In this document: positions 27,581 through 38,959 of the stretch, piece after piece
Layout: every line of letters starts with the position of its first letter
Numbering within the stretch: the first letter of the stretch is position 1
DNA from: Eledone cirrhosa
Taxonomy: Eukaryota > Mollusca > Cephalopoda > Octopoda > Eledonidae
DNA length: 64,000 bases
Assembly (NCBI GenBank): GCA_964016885.1
Contig: OZ024740.1
Coordinates: 2,733,836 to 2,797,835 of the forward strand
Reading direction: 5' to 3'
Notes under the pieces: generated by a model
Database searches by the model: none
Told to the model about the DNA's origin: nothing
The model's input: only the letters and a program-made list of their open reading frames with translations
Translations under genes and position numbers: made by a program

Positions 27581-28647
27581 AAATAATATAGAAGATTACA
27601 TTAAGAGATGATATAATGAAAATATAATGCGAAATATTTCAGAGTGTCTTATTTCATACCATAGGAATGACAAAATATATTTAGAAAACAAAGAAATGAA
27701 TAGCAAAATAATCATGAGACAAAGTAAATCATTTCGCATTAAACAAGCAAATCTTTTTAGCAAATATATCTGATCTGTATCAAAATGTATGACCCAATGA
27801 ATTAAATCCAAGATTCCTATATAAGTCTTGATTTATAAAATAAACAAATTGAATTCCTGTATGACGTACAAGCCGACTAAAAGAGTTGGCTTCATGAAGG
27901 GCATTTCCCTGTAAAACTTTATGTTAAAAACTCCCAGCATGGAGAAGTTGACGTAAAAATGATGAAAATGATGATAATGATGATGATATATAATGATATA
28001 AACCGTTCTACACGCACTCGTCCAGTGTCCGTACATTACTGACTAGTGGGGTTATGTCGAACAGCTGTTGTTACGTGTAGAACGGATTCAGCTATCGGCC
28101 GAGTCCATAGTGAACATCGACCAACCGCCTTCTTTTGACCGAGGCGGGGGAGATGATTTTCTTCTGTGTGGTGGCGGTAGTAAAAGTGGTTGTGTGGTGG
28201 GCCAGGTTGAAAGGACTGAAGACACTTTTCTCTTCGGCCAATCCCTCAACAACTGTTTCAAGCTTCATTTGGAAAGGGAAGATGAGGGTGGAGAGAGAAG
28301 TGCTTTCTCCCCCCCCCCCCCGTACATTTGTTAAAAGGTGGGTGAATGTAGTAACAATGGCCCGTGTGAATGGGCCAAATCTGATCATGTGTCAGTAGGC
28401 TGGCTGATTTGAGGAGCAGAGGCGTACCCTTCCCGGGTGCCCATGAGGCGTCGGGTGGTTCAGCATTGGTGAGGAACCTAAATCGCCCCTGGGTGATTAA
28501 CCTGCTTTTGTGGAATCTTCATTGTTGTATTTTACTTGTTATTTTGTAATTGTTATTTATATACTTTTACATGTCATATTTGTAAAGCCTCACTTTCCCT
28601 GTCTATTGTATTGTCCCCTACATGTATGCCCTTTTCGCCAGTTAAGA
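27581..28647. other. Intron sequence; right part is probably a LINE 3' UTR
   Basis: Part of the long intron of the minus-strand gene. Bases 27590-28030 are AT-rich with nothing recognisable. Bases about 28040-28500 are more GC-rich, and the end (28600-28647, with CCCTTTTCGCCAGTTAAGAA directly before a TTA run) looks like the 3' terminus and TTA tail of a plus-strand non-LTR element. No coding part of that element is seen. Confidence 0.4.
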
Positions 28648-28648
28648 A

Positions 28649-28723
<75 letters not shown>
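28648..28723. repeat. (TTA)n microsatellite bordering the 3' end of R4/Dong-like LINE copy A
   Basis: About 25 repeats of the trinucleotide. The LINE 3' UTR (minus strand) ends directly against it, as the plus-strand copy ends against (TAA)n at 62218-62262. Confidence 0.9.
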
Positions 28724-28724
<1 letters not shown>

Positions 28725-28797
28725 CTTGAATCTCAGTCATTGATGTTAGTTAACTGGAAAGTCCGTTGGAATGAATATCAAGCCACTACCTGCAGCC

Positions 28798-31700
28798 TCA
28801 GATATTCAGGACGTATCGGAGGGTTCTTGCTGTTCCCAGCAAGCATGCCTTTTGAAGCGTTCAAAAAAGCGTGAAGGGGCCGATTTTCTTTAACCATCCC
28901 CGGAAACTTTTTGAGATAGTCCCCAGTGCGCCTATGACAATCGGGATCACTTTGACTTCATGGCAGTTCCAAATCCTTTTTACCTCCCACTTTAAGTCCT
29001 GGTATCAGTTAATTTTCTCCCTCTCCTTCTCTTGCACTCTCGTGTCGAATGGGCAGGCCACATCCACAATCAGGCACGATCTTTTTTCTTTGTCCACAAC
29101 CACCAGGTCAGGTCTATTGTGTTCCAGTTTCTTGTCCGTCTGTATCCTAAAATCCCACAGCACCTTCACCTGATCGTTCTCCATCACCGCCTCTGGCCTA
29201 TGCTCATACCATTTCTCAGAATGTGGTAAATTGTTTACTTTGCACAGGTGCCAGTGGATCACCCTGCTCATCACATCATGTCTCCAGCCCTTATAGTGCG
29301 TCTGGGCTAGGTTTACACTCGGATACAATGTGAGCCACAGTCTCCTCTCTCTCTCCACAGATCCTTCACAGTGGGCTAGCCTCCTCCTTGTAAATATGGT
29401 GTTTCAACCACTTCGTTTTGAGGGCCTGCTCCTGCGCAGCCATTAACATTCCTTCTGTAGCCTTTTTGAGGTCTCCTCTTCTCAACCAGTTCCATGTCTG
29501 TGGATCTCTAAATTCAGTTTTCTCAAAGAAGGTACTATGAAGGGATTTTCCCTGAAGGCTGCTCTTTCTCCTTGATGTTATTTCCTCCTTGGACATGCCC
29601 TGGCCTACTGTCCCCTCCTTCAGTACAGTTCTGAGCATTGGCTCCTTACTATCAGTCACGTATTTGTATAGGTTGTTTTTCTCCATCTGAACACAGTCCT
29701 CTATGCTGATAAGACCTCTTCCACCCTCAGATCTCCTTAGGTAGAGTCTATCGACATCACTCCTCTTGTGGAACATGTTGTAGATAGTCAATAGCTTCCT
29801 AGTCTTCCTATCCATTTGTTTTTGTTCAGCAACATTCCATCTCAGAATTCCCGCACTGTACCTAATAATAGACACAGCTCGGGAATTTACTGCACTTATG
29901 GCATTCCTAATGTTCAGATGTGACTTCAATACGCTCCTTACTCTCCGAATGTATTCAGTTCTTAACAATTCCTTCATTTTTTTGTTCTTTATGCCATCAG
30001 CCTCCAGAACGCCCAAATACTTGTATCCTTCCTCAGAGTCAATTTCCTTTATCATCTCACCTGTTGGTATCTGGATTCCGTTACTTCTGCTCAACCTACC
30101 CCTCCTCATCACAATGACTCCACACTTACTAATACCAAACTGCATACATATATCACTGCTGAAAATGCGGTCAGTGTCAACAAGCACATCCAACTCCTTC
30201 TCACTCTTCCCGAAGAGCTTAAGATCGTCCATGAAGAGGAGGTGATTGATGGTAAGCTCTCCCTTTCCCAACTTGTATCCTGCTCTCACTTTTCGCAGCA
30301 TAATGGTCAAGGGCATCAAAGCAAGGACAAACAACAGAGGGGACAGGCTATCTCCCTGGAAGATACCTCTCTTGATCTTCACGCTTCCCAAGGATTCTCC
30401 AGTTGATGTCAACTCTGTTTCCCAGGACCCCATACTCCTGCCCAGCAACTGTCTGATGTTATCTGCCACCTTGAAGATGTCCAGGCTTTTGGTGATCCAA
30501 GAGTGAGGCACCATGTCAAATGCCTTTCTGTAGTCTATCCATCTCATGGCAAGATCAGTGTGTCTCCTCCTGCAATTCCCCATTACCATCTTATCAATAA
30601 GTAACTGGTCCTTTGTACCACGTGACTTCTTTCGGCATCCTTTCTGTTCGTCCGGTAATAAGTTGTTTGTGTGGAGGTGATGGTAGATTTCCTCAGACAC
30701 AATGCTCGTCAACAGTTTCCACATTACGGACAGACATGTGATAGGTCTATAGTTGGTAACATCATTACCCTTGATTCGGTCTTTCATTATCAGAACTGTG
30801 GTACCTTTTGTCAACTACTCTGGCACCTCACCCGACACCAAGCAGTCATTGAACATGGCCGTCAGTTTCGGGTAGAGGGATGTTAAATTTTTAATCCAAT
30901 ACCCCTGCACACCATCTGGGCCTGGTGATTTCCAGTTGGTTAGTTTTTTTGCCTGCCCCTTAAGAGTTTCAACTGTGATACTCAAATCAGTTTGTTGGTG
31001 TGCCTGCTCACCGATCTCCCTCTGTACTGTCTCAATCCACCCTGCCTGGTCATTATGTCTAACATCCTGTTCCCATATTCCTCTCCAGAATGTTTTAGTT
31101 TGTTCCGCCTCAGGGATCAAGTCGTTGCCTCTTTCTTTCCCCTCAAGCTGTCCAAACAGCATCTTCTGGTTGTTGTCGAACATGCGGTTCTGTTTATACT
31201 GACTGACTCTGTTCTCGTATCGCCTGATTTTTGCACTCTTTGCTACAATGCGTTGCTTCAGTTCCTCTATGATAATATTTAGCTTTTTCCTCCTAGTTTT
31301 GTACTTTATTTCCAGTCTATTTTTAGTGCCTATGTTTTTTAGTGTCCCATTCTGTAGTGACTCAAGCTTTCCTATGTCATTTCTCATTTCCTTGATTTGA
31401 CCACTTAGTCGTTTCTTCCACCAAGGCTCTGCTCTTTCTTGTCTGTTGTTTCCTCTCGCTTTTATACCAAGTAGTTTCCTCACCGTATTTGCTGTTGCTT
31501 TGAGGATATTGTTGCACTGGTGAAGGCTCCTCGCCTCAAGGTATGGGATGACTTTGTTTACCTTAGCTGTTGTTTCTTTTAACTTTTTCCTGTCTACAAA
31601 TCTTAGGTTCATAGGTCTCCCACTATCATTGTTCCACTCATCTACCACTAAATTTAGGATGTCAACCGAATCTTGTCCCAGCCCGCCAGCATTCATCTCC

Positions 31701-32188
31701 TCAGTGGCCGTATCTCTGTTCCAGGTATTATTTATCTCAGTGTTCAGATCATTGTCTGCTTCGGGTGGTTCCTCCGTTCTCTCGACCTCTACACCTTCAT
31801 TTCCTACTGGCTCGTTTGTCTGGCATAGTACACCCTCCATCTCCAAGCTATTCTCTCTGCTCAGTTCCTCCAGTTCCAGCTCGCTTATCCACCCATTAGT
31901 TCTTATTACCCGAGCCTGCCCGGCCAATTTTTGTTCATCTAATTTAAATAGACCAATCTCGTTCCAGATGTTATGCATCCGTCTCCTATAGCCCCTCTCC
32001 TTGGGGTTACTTTTCAGGTAACATTGCATAACAGTTCTATTCAATTCTTTCGTCCAGTTGGTTCTAGTCCCTTTCCTTCTTCTTCTTCCTCCGACATCAG
32101 CAGTATTTGGTTGACAGCCAGGTCCCTGCTGCTGAGCCAGGGAGCACCTGTTGGGTGAGAGTCTGTCACATGACGTTCTAGTCTCCAT
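28798..32188 (-). pseudogene. R4/Dong-like LINE ORF, copy A (disabled)
   Basis: ORF remnant of about 1130 codons for a single retrotransposon polyprotein. In order: an N-terminal Myb-like segment (NWTKELNRTVMQCYLKSN); an RT domain with [63 protein letters not shown] and the catalytic FMDD; then a C-terminal restriction-like endonuclease with RPDLVVV and DVACPFDTRV. Compared with copy B it carries a nonsense change at 30815-30817 (the Trp of VPEWLTKG became TAG), a stop at 29366 at the first Cys of the CCHC motif, a frameshift between 29358 and 29366, and a stop after EKIN at 29005. It therefore cannot make a full protein. Confidence 0.85.
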
Positions 32189-33234
32189 TTCACCGTTATT
32201 TGAACTGTTTAGGTTCGATATTTAAACACTCTTATCGAGGATTGGCGAATGTATGGTTACATAACCATCTGTGGATTCACCGTCTCCGGTGGTTGCGTCG
32301 CTCCACTTGGCTCTTGTGTGGCATTATCACCACGCTGTAGACGAACACAAATAAACAAACAAACAATCAGGCAGAAAAAACCCCAAAAATGAATAAGCAT
32401 AATTTTCATTGTAATGTAGTGTTCGAATGTCTGACTTAGATTTTCCCTTCTCTTCTCTGTCCGTCCGCTTGTTTCTCTCTTCATTCTTATTTTCTTTACG
32501 TTTTTTTTGTTTTTGTTTTTCTCTGTTTGTTTTTTTTTGTTGTTGCTGTGCTGCTTTGGTTTTGATTTTTGTTTTTTTCTTTTGATTCTATCTATATATT
32601 TTGATGCCTTCCTCTTTTTTAATAGGAATTCTATAATGTGGTGGCAGTGCTGTGCTAGCAGCAACTAGCAGGAAGCAATGGGAGAGAATAGCGGCGGTAG
32701 CGATACTGAGGCAGTGGTGGGGGTGATGTCGATACTGAGGCAGTGGTGGTGGTGATGTGATCGTATTACTGTAGTGATGGTGTTGTAGCGGTGGTAGCAA
32801 TGAAGGAGTGGTGGCGGCGGTGATGGGATAGTGGTAGTAATGATGGATGGGCGGCGGCGGCGGTGACTGTAGTGATGGCGTTGTCGTTACTGATGTCCGT
32901 TCGGTGAATCTATGGGGTTAGTCGCGTACATGTGTTGACATAAATTCCCTTAATGTTGGAATTAAACATTTTGTTAAAACTTGGGACAATAATAATAGTA
33001 TTTATTATTATCATTATTATGTTGAGATTGGTTGTGGTGGTGGTGAAGTTGCCGTTATCTGGCTGTTGATTTTAGTGTACACAGAGAGGTGATGGGGTAG
33101 GTGGTGTATCTAGTTTCTGGTGTTGGTGAGATTGGTGTTGTTTGGCTGTTCTATATAGTGTAGACAGAGGAGGGGGGGTTCTTCTTCTTCCATTTATAGC
33201 CATTTTCTTTTTTGAATATACAATGTACAATGTA

Positions 33235-33235
<1 letters not shown>
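32189..33235 (-). promoter_or_regulatory. 5' region of R4/Dong-like LINE copy A
   Basis: Low-complexity CAC/CCG-rich sequence on the minus strand with segments shared with 57530-58740 and 62430-63120, such as the block before the GGAAGAAG-rich motif and the CACTACAGTAATACG motif. No reading frame of note. By analogy with other LINEs this would hold the internal promoter, but no promoter element was identified. Confidence 0.5.

Positions 33236-33276
<41 letters not shown>
33236..33276. repeat. (TTA)n microsatellite between LINE copy A and ORF1 LINE fragment
   Basis: About 13 repeats. On the right it is followed by GGCGACTTACGTAGGAAATC, whose counterpart lies beside the (TAA)n at 57311 in reverse orientation. 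Confidence 0.9.
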
Positions 33277-33277
<1 letters not shown>

Positions 33278-33838
33278 GGCGACTTACGTAGGAAATCGTT
33301 ATATCGTGAGCTCCTAAAAGTTTGTTGTTTTCAGTTGTTTCGAATTGCCAGTTGTGGAAAAATTTTGTTTTTAAGTGTTTATAAGTTAATCTGAAAAGGA
33401 CACTCAATAATATTGGGGCCTTGAGCCCAAAATTTAAACTTTATTTTGTCAAAAAAGCAATTTTTTTAAAAAAAAGTATGGACGGCATTCGCCTACCCAA
33501 ATCTAGCCAGCTGTCCCGTGACAAACCACGGTTTTAAACCTTGCTACAGATGCTAACAAACCACGATTGTAAACCTTGCTACAGGTGCTAACAAACCACG
33601 ATTGTAAACCTTGCTACAGGTGCTAAGACCGAACACATTTTCACTGGCGTCGGTAGCAGCAGTAGCCGTTATTTAGGTTTGCCACGTGCAGACATAGATT
33701 TCCCGCCGTTGCAGTGGCTACAGGTGTTAAAGCCGCCATCTCCACCCCACAATGTCGAAGAGTACATCCAACACCACTGATACCACCACCACCACCACCA
33801 CCACCACCACCACCACCACCACCACCACCACCACCACC

Positions 33839-33878
<40 letters not shown>

Positions 33879-34390
33879 CCGAAACAAAAAATAATAATAA
33901 CAACAATAACAATAACAATAACAACAGCAACAATAACAATAACAACACCAACACCACCGCAAAACCAAATGTGTCTTTTGCTAAAGTGACCAACAAAAAC
34001 TAAACGATTGAGGTAAACCAGGAAGAATTGAATGAGACCTAGCGAATGGTGAACAAATATGGTTACAGGGTCAGCGTCACCACCCATCCATTAAATACCA
34101 TGGAACATTGGCGCCTATGTACTGTATCTTTTCGCACAATCAATACAAAAACACGCCGACTGGAGCGGGCTTTCGAGTCCCAGATCCAAAAAGCTTTGGG
34201 ACATGTGTGGGCACAAAAAAACCCACATCAAACGTGAACAAAGATATGTAACTATGGACGTGTTCTTTGGAACCCCACAGGAAGCCAGAGAGCATTCCAT
34301 GGCCCCATTAAAAAGTGACGAGTTAAAACTCGTCCCTAGCTGGTCAGAGGCTGGTAAGAATCAGGGTGACCCAGGATGAGGTTATTGTGG
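33277..34390 (+). pseudogene. 5' part and ORF1 remnant of a LINE, copy A
   Basis: Plus-strand counterpart of the minus-strand element at 55383-57306. The 5' leader (33277-33700) contains GGACACTCAATAATATTGGG and GAGCCCAAAATTTAAACTT, as in the other copy. The ORF1 remnant has a low-complexity Thr/Asn-rich segment (33780-33965) that has expanded as ACC and AAC microsatellites, then VSFAKV, RMVNKYGYRVSV, RTINTKTRRLERAFESQIQ, KALGHVWA and, in the real frame, VFFGTPQEAREHSM. Stops interrupt it (for example in NQEELNET-stop). It is broken off at about 34390 where another LINE begins. ORF1 proteins of this kind are RNA-binding chaperones; the zinc knuckle seen in copy B is missing here. Confidence 0.65.
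33778..33960. repeat. ACC / AAC trinucleotide microsatellite within ORF1
   Basis: A run of ACC (33778-33840) passes into AAC/ACA repeats (33840-33880) and then AAT/AAC-rich sequence. The counterpart in copy B is short and coding (Thr- and Asn-rich), so this is a microsatellite expansion inside an old ORF. Confidence 0.85.
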
Positions 34391-35612
34391 ATTTTTTTAA
34401 TGGGCACATCAACAGCCTGCCGTCCTCTGCTTCATTGACTTTGCAGCTGCCTTCGACTCGGTGGATCGGGAAGCCCTATGGCGTATAATGCAGGCGGACG
34501 GCATCCCAGTGAAGCTGCTTCCTCTCATACAAGGCTACTACCGGTCGACTCGAGCTCGAGTGAGGGTCTAAGGTGGGGAGACGAAGTCGTTCAATGTTGG
34601 GACCGGTTTTCCTCAGGGGTGTGCGCTATCGCCAACTATCTTTAACTACGCCATTGACTACACTCTCAACACAGCACTCCGGGATTATCCGGGTGTAGAG
34701 GTCTGGAGAGGGGTCGTGGTGACAGACCTGGCCTACGCGGATAACATCGTGCTGAGGGGCGCTAACGGTACAGATGTACAAGGTGCTCTCGAAGGGGTGC
34801 ACACTGCAGCCGCCGCTGTTGGTCTACGAATCAATGCCGCCAAGTCGAAAGTCATGACGTCACTGGTCTCGCCTGATGCCTGGCAGCCAATATCTCTCGA
34901 GGGACCTGGAGGATGTGGAGTCCTTCGTTTACCTGGGCTCAACAGTGGTTCCAACGGGACAGGACGCAGCTGAGGACAAGCGCCGCATAGGTGCTGCCAG
35001 ATCCGCTTTTAGGCGCCTCTAGCGGTGTCTGTGGGACAGAAGAGAGATCATCTCGGCGACCAAAGGGCGAATCTACCAGGCCGTCGTTCGCACTATCCTC
35101 CTCTATGGCTGTGAAACATGGCCTATGAGGGTAGTCGATCAACGAGGGCTGGATGTCTTGACAATGACTGTCTCCGCCGCATTCTTCGCTGCCGACGCGT
35201 TGATCGGGTACCTACCACGAGTCTTCGTCTTCGCCTGAATCATCGACCCCTTCCTTCAGTGCTTCTGCAACGGCGCTTCAGATGGTTTGGTCACGCAGCC
35301 CGGCGCCCTGAGGGTGAGCTGATCCGAGATATTCTCCTCCCACATCCCCTCCCTAATTGGCGCAAGCGCATTGGCGGGCAGCTGAATACCTGGGCAACGA
35401 CGATCAAGGAGGACCTCTCCGAACTCTCAGGTCCGCAGGTGGTCGGCCTGCGCCGATGGAACCGTGACTGGTTCGCTATCTCCAGTGACCTAGCCCGGGA
35501 CCGTCGTGCGTTGGCTGCCATGGTTCGGGATGCCGTCAGGACAAGGGAAGAAGCCGGTTCAACCCGTCCAGTGTAAATGTCGACACAAGTACAAGTAAGT
35601 ACATCCTCCCTA
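34391..35612 (+). pseudogene. 5'-truncated RTE-like LINE, RT and C-terminal region
   Basis: The frame from 34420 reads CFIDFAAAFDSVDREALW (motif A), then GFPQGCALSPTIFNYAIDY, then DLAYADNIVLRG, in which the catalytic YADD has become YADN. A C-terminal region follows: RRVDRVPTTSLRLR, RRFRWFGHAARRPEGE and WNRDWFAISSDLARDR, ending at stop 35574. A stop lies within RVRV-stop-GGE near 34571, and a frame change lies at about 34960-35110. The 3' end carries a short ACAAGTA/AGTA tail at 35581-35610, the kind of simple-repeat tail found on RTE-type elements. The N-terminal endonuclease is absent because of 5' truncation. Confidence 0.7.
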
Positions 35613-35639
35613 GAGCGGCAGTTCGAGTTGTTTGATTCA

Positions 35640-37925
35640 ACCATAACTACTTCTCATCTCACTTACAACCAATGGACGATCACCGAACTTAAAGAAGGCC
35701 GTCAACGCCTAATTCAATGAATTTGACATTAAAGGGACTGTTTGCCTCCTCTCTTCTCTGTCATCCCTCGCCTAGTGCACTATATATTAACTCAACTAAA
35801 TGAGACTGAGACATCCTCAGCCCCCTCCACTTACACTAGCCCGATCCACCATGTTATTTACAACCGGTCTTTACCCTAGAAAACGTGAAGAAGGCGATCA
35901 TATGCTTTCCGGCGGGCTTTGGTGCTGGGATTGATGGCCTACGACGTCAGCACTTCAAGGATTGTGTCTTATTGTCGACTGGAGATGCCGGCCTTGAGCT
36001 TTTGGAAAACCTCACCCAGTTCATTAACCTGTTCTTGTCTGAGAGTGTTCTCCCTTATATTCGCCCCTGTTCTAGGGTTCTAAACTGTTTATCCTCACAA
36101 AGCCCAATGGTGACCTCCACTCCTTAGCAATTGGGTGCACACTGCGACAGTTCACTGCGAAAGTATATCTGTCCTTGATTTCTGACTGCGTGTCCGTCGA
36201 ATTTTCCCCGATTCAGCTAGGGATACGTAGCATGTTGGGCTGTGAGGCTGTCGCTCATGCCACCAGAGCATTTACCAACTTGTTTTCTGAAACTCACAAG
36301 GTTATCCTCAAGCTAGATCTCAGGAATGCTTTCAATTCTATTAGTGAGGATGTCATCCCTCGTTCAGTAAAGGAGAAGAACCCTCAACTTTACCACTTTG
36401 CTTGGCAAGCCTATCGGGAGCCCTCCTAGCTCTCTTTTTGTGACAATATTTCATAATATCTGCCCCAAGGGTTCAACATGGTGAGCCACTCGGATCTGTT
36501 CTTTTCGCACTGGACATTGATGACATCACCAAGATGGCAGCTGACCTGGATTTGAATACCTAGTATCTGGATGACGTTTGGTTGGGGATCCTCCAGACAA
36601 GGTCCTTGCAACCGCGAAGTTCCAAATGTTAGCTCTGGCTCCTCAACCACCCAGCTTCACATCAACAAACTGTTGACATTTTTACAGTTTTTTTCTCTAC
36701 CCCGGTTCCACCCTTATCAGCGTGGTGCTTCCTTGGAGTCCTAATTACTAACCAAGCTTTCGAGTCCATCTTTCGATCTAAGTTGGCTAACCTCGAACAA
36801 CTTTTAAAAACCTCGAAGTCATTGAGCCGTACCAAGGTATATTTTTATAGTTAGGAATTATTTGTCAATTACTAAGTTGTATTTTTTCAGAGTTAGGCCC
36901 TCTTACAAATTTTCGCTGTCTCTCCAATACTTTGACGACCTAATATTCAGTGAGCTCAAGGACCTGGTCAATGTCTGACTCACTCCCGCGACCAAGCTTC
37001 CTTGCCCAAACGGTTTGGGGGTCTCGGTCTGAGTAATTGCTAGTCCTTGCTTTCTTTCCTCCATCCACGCCTGCTCCCTTTTAGTGGCTGACATCTACTT
37101 TCCAACGTGAAGATGGATAAAGCTTTACTACAGTGGAGAGAGCTGGGTTTGTCAGTTCCCGATGTCAGTTTTTCCACATATTATTAAATGTTTGTCAGTT
37201 CCGAGAGAGCTGGATTTGTCAATTCCCGATGGCACAATTTGCGTTCGAGCGAAATTTTTAACTCTCTCTTTGATCATTTTGATCAATTTTCTAGATGATG
37301 TTTACTTTCTGCTAGCAAAGTTCTCGAGGGACTGGATTGATGCCCTACCTGTGGCCAACCTTCTCAGGCAAGACGAAGTTTGCACCTCCATTTCACTCCG
37401 AGTGAGAACTGGTGTCTGTTGGGGCCAGAGATGTCGCTGTGAAAGGTCCCTCGACTCCATAGGCCTCCATAGTTTATTCTGCCGTCTGAATGTTGGTTGT
37501 TTCGCCCACAACACCGAGCTCGGGTAAATTGCCCCTCAATTTTGGAGCCGGCTGGATTATACAGAAGTGATGGGAAGAGACCAGACGGTCTTACCCTTTG
37601 TCTCTGGGTAAGAAGTAGTTGTCTCACCTGGGACGCCACAGTCAGTGACTCTTTTGCTCCCTCCCACATCATGGATGCCGCGGTAAATGTGAGGGTCACT
37701 GCTTCCATTGCCGAACGGAATAAAATCCGAAAATACCGGTAATTATCAAATAATTATATTTCCAGCTATGGCGTTCGAGACTTTTGGTGGAGATGGGCTG
37801 TTGACAGCGAAGTTCTTGTCATCGTTGGCGGCTCACCTTACTGAGGTTTCAGGTGATGCCCGTGAGGGTGCCTGGTTGTTTCAGCACCTTAGCCTCGCCT
37901 TCACTTGAAGTAAGGCTGCGAGCTT
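35640..37925 (+). pseudogene. Decayed non-LTR retrotransposon with RT, CxC motif and C-terminal domain
   Basis: Pieces of one protein lie in order on the plus strand, split by many stops and shifts: FDIKGTVCLLSS (about 35726), FPAGFGAGIDGLRRQHFKD (35906), QLGIRSMLGCEAVAHATRAF (about 36216), KLDLRNAFNSISEDV (RT motif A, about 36310), YLDD (RT catalytic motif, about 36560), then RCRCERSLDSIGLHSLFC (a CxC...H...C motif, about 37430), YRSDGKRPDGLTL (about 37560), LTWDATVSDSFAPSH, and MAFETFGGDGLL near the end (37770). This is the order of a recurrent invertebrate LINE family whose C-terminus recurs at 24055 and 38090. Clade not assigned. Confidence 0.75.
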
Positions 37926-38084
37926 GTTGGCTTACCTAAAAGAACTCCGTTGATGATGGTTATGTGCAGCCGAATGTCGCTCTTGGTAGTGAATTAATGG
38001 CCATTTTTTATTTTGTTTCCCTTTCTTTCTGTCGCATTAATCGTGTATTTTGGTTCGTTGTATTTGTAAGGTTTATATCACAAC

Positions 38085-38708
38085 AGGACCCAGCAGGCCT
38101 CGACAATGGAGACGGCAAGCGCTCTGACGGAATTACCCTCTTCCTATTCAAAGGAGGTAAATCCCTCATGCTGTGACACGTTCTCCACCTCCAACTTAGT
38201 CGCTTTGACCACAGCAGACCCCATTACTGAGGCCTGCAATGCAGAGGACAGGAAGACAAGCAAATATCGGGGCTTGTCCAACCGCTTCCTCATCACACCG
38301 GTCGCCGTCGATACCTCAGGCGTCCTCGGATACCATACTGCCGAGCTCCTCTGTAAAATAAGATTGTCAGCAGCCCGTCTGAGGAAGGGGTTACTTTGCA
38401 GCGGGTGTTGCTGGCCATTGTCTGGGGAAATGCCCTTGCAGTTTTGTCCGCGGAATGCAGCCCAAACACCACACTTCCCAGGCATTGTGCCTATCACCAT
38501 CTCCCCCTCCCCTCACTTTCTTCTATGACCTCATAGTCCTTGCTTTTACCCTCCTTTTCCTCTCATTTATGGGCCTTTCTCCTACTTTCCTATACAATTA
38601 GATCTGCCCTTCTTGCTTGGTTTTGTTTTTATCCTTTTTGTTACTATTTCTTTCATATTTCTATCAATATTTGCAATGCTATTTATACAACTGTGAATAA
38701 AATTATCC
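38085..38708 (+). pseudogene. Second C-terminal fragment of the same LINE family, plus 3' UTR
   Basis: Directly after the previous element, the C-terminal domain appears again: DGKRSDGITLFLF (about 38113), then RKTSKYRGLSNRFLITPVAV and DTSGVLGYHTAELLCKI in another frame, ending near ECSPNTT (38470). The pyrimidine-rich 3' UTR that follows ends with GTGAATAAAATTATCCACC and runs into simple repeats. Because the previous element already has this domain at 37560-37910, this is a separate truncated insertion in the same orientation. Confidence 0.7.
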
Positions 38709-38832
<124 letters not shown>

Positions 38833-38897
38833 CAAGAAGGAAAATATTCATTTTCTGTTACTAAAATATATTAAGAAGAAATTTAAGAAATTCTTAC

Positions 38898-38959
38898 ATG
38901 GGGTCCTATAAGTTTAGGTTTAATCTTTTCTACAAATTCTTGGTCTGTAAATGGAATCC
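38898..38959 (-). pseudogene. Exon 2 of the HtrL/YibB-like gene
   Basis: A 62-bp minus-strand segment bounded by an acceptor (TATTGCAG, 38960-38967) and a donor (GTAAGAA, 38891-38897). Only one of the three phases is open, with two bases completing the codon begun by exon 1; it reads IPFTDQEFVEKIKPKLIGPH. The exon ends on a codon boundary, as the terminal exon at 27571 requires. The phase agreement on both sides is the main evidence that these exons belong together. The product piece would be the stem just outside the membrane anchor. Confidence 0.6.

Larger units (their letters stand above)
28724..33235 (-). mobile_element. R4/Dong-like non-LTR retrotransposon, copy A
   Basis: Minus-strand element that matches copy B at 57368-62217 along its ORF and UTRs. 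It has a 5' region of CAC/CCA-rich sequence (32189-33235), one long ORF remnant, and a short 3' UTR ending at a TTA run. It is shorter at the 5' end than copy B, lacking about the first 190 bp including the motif AGGGAAGAAGACGCACGAGG. It sits in an intron of the HtrL/YibB-like gene, in the same orientation as that gene. Both ends abut TTA/TAA microsatellite, as expected for the Dong lineage, which is known to insert in TAA repeats. Confidence 0.85.

Noticed and set aside
28510..28874. Poly-Tyr and poly-Leu frames
   Set aside because: They are translations of the TTA microsatellite.
33752..34003. Poly-Thr/Asn, poly-Pro/Gln and poly-Val/Gly reading frames
   Set aside because: They are frames of ACC and AAC microsatellites. 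Only the Thr/Asn frame corresponds to a real (expanded) part of LINE ORF1.
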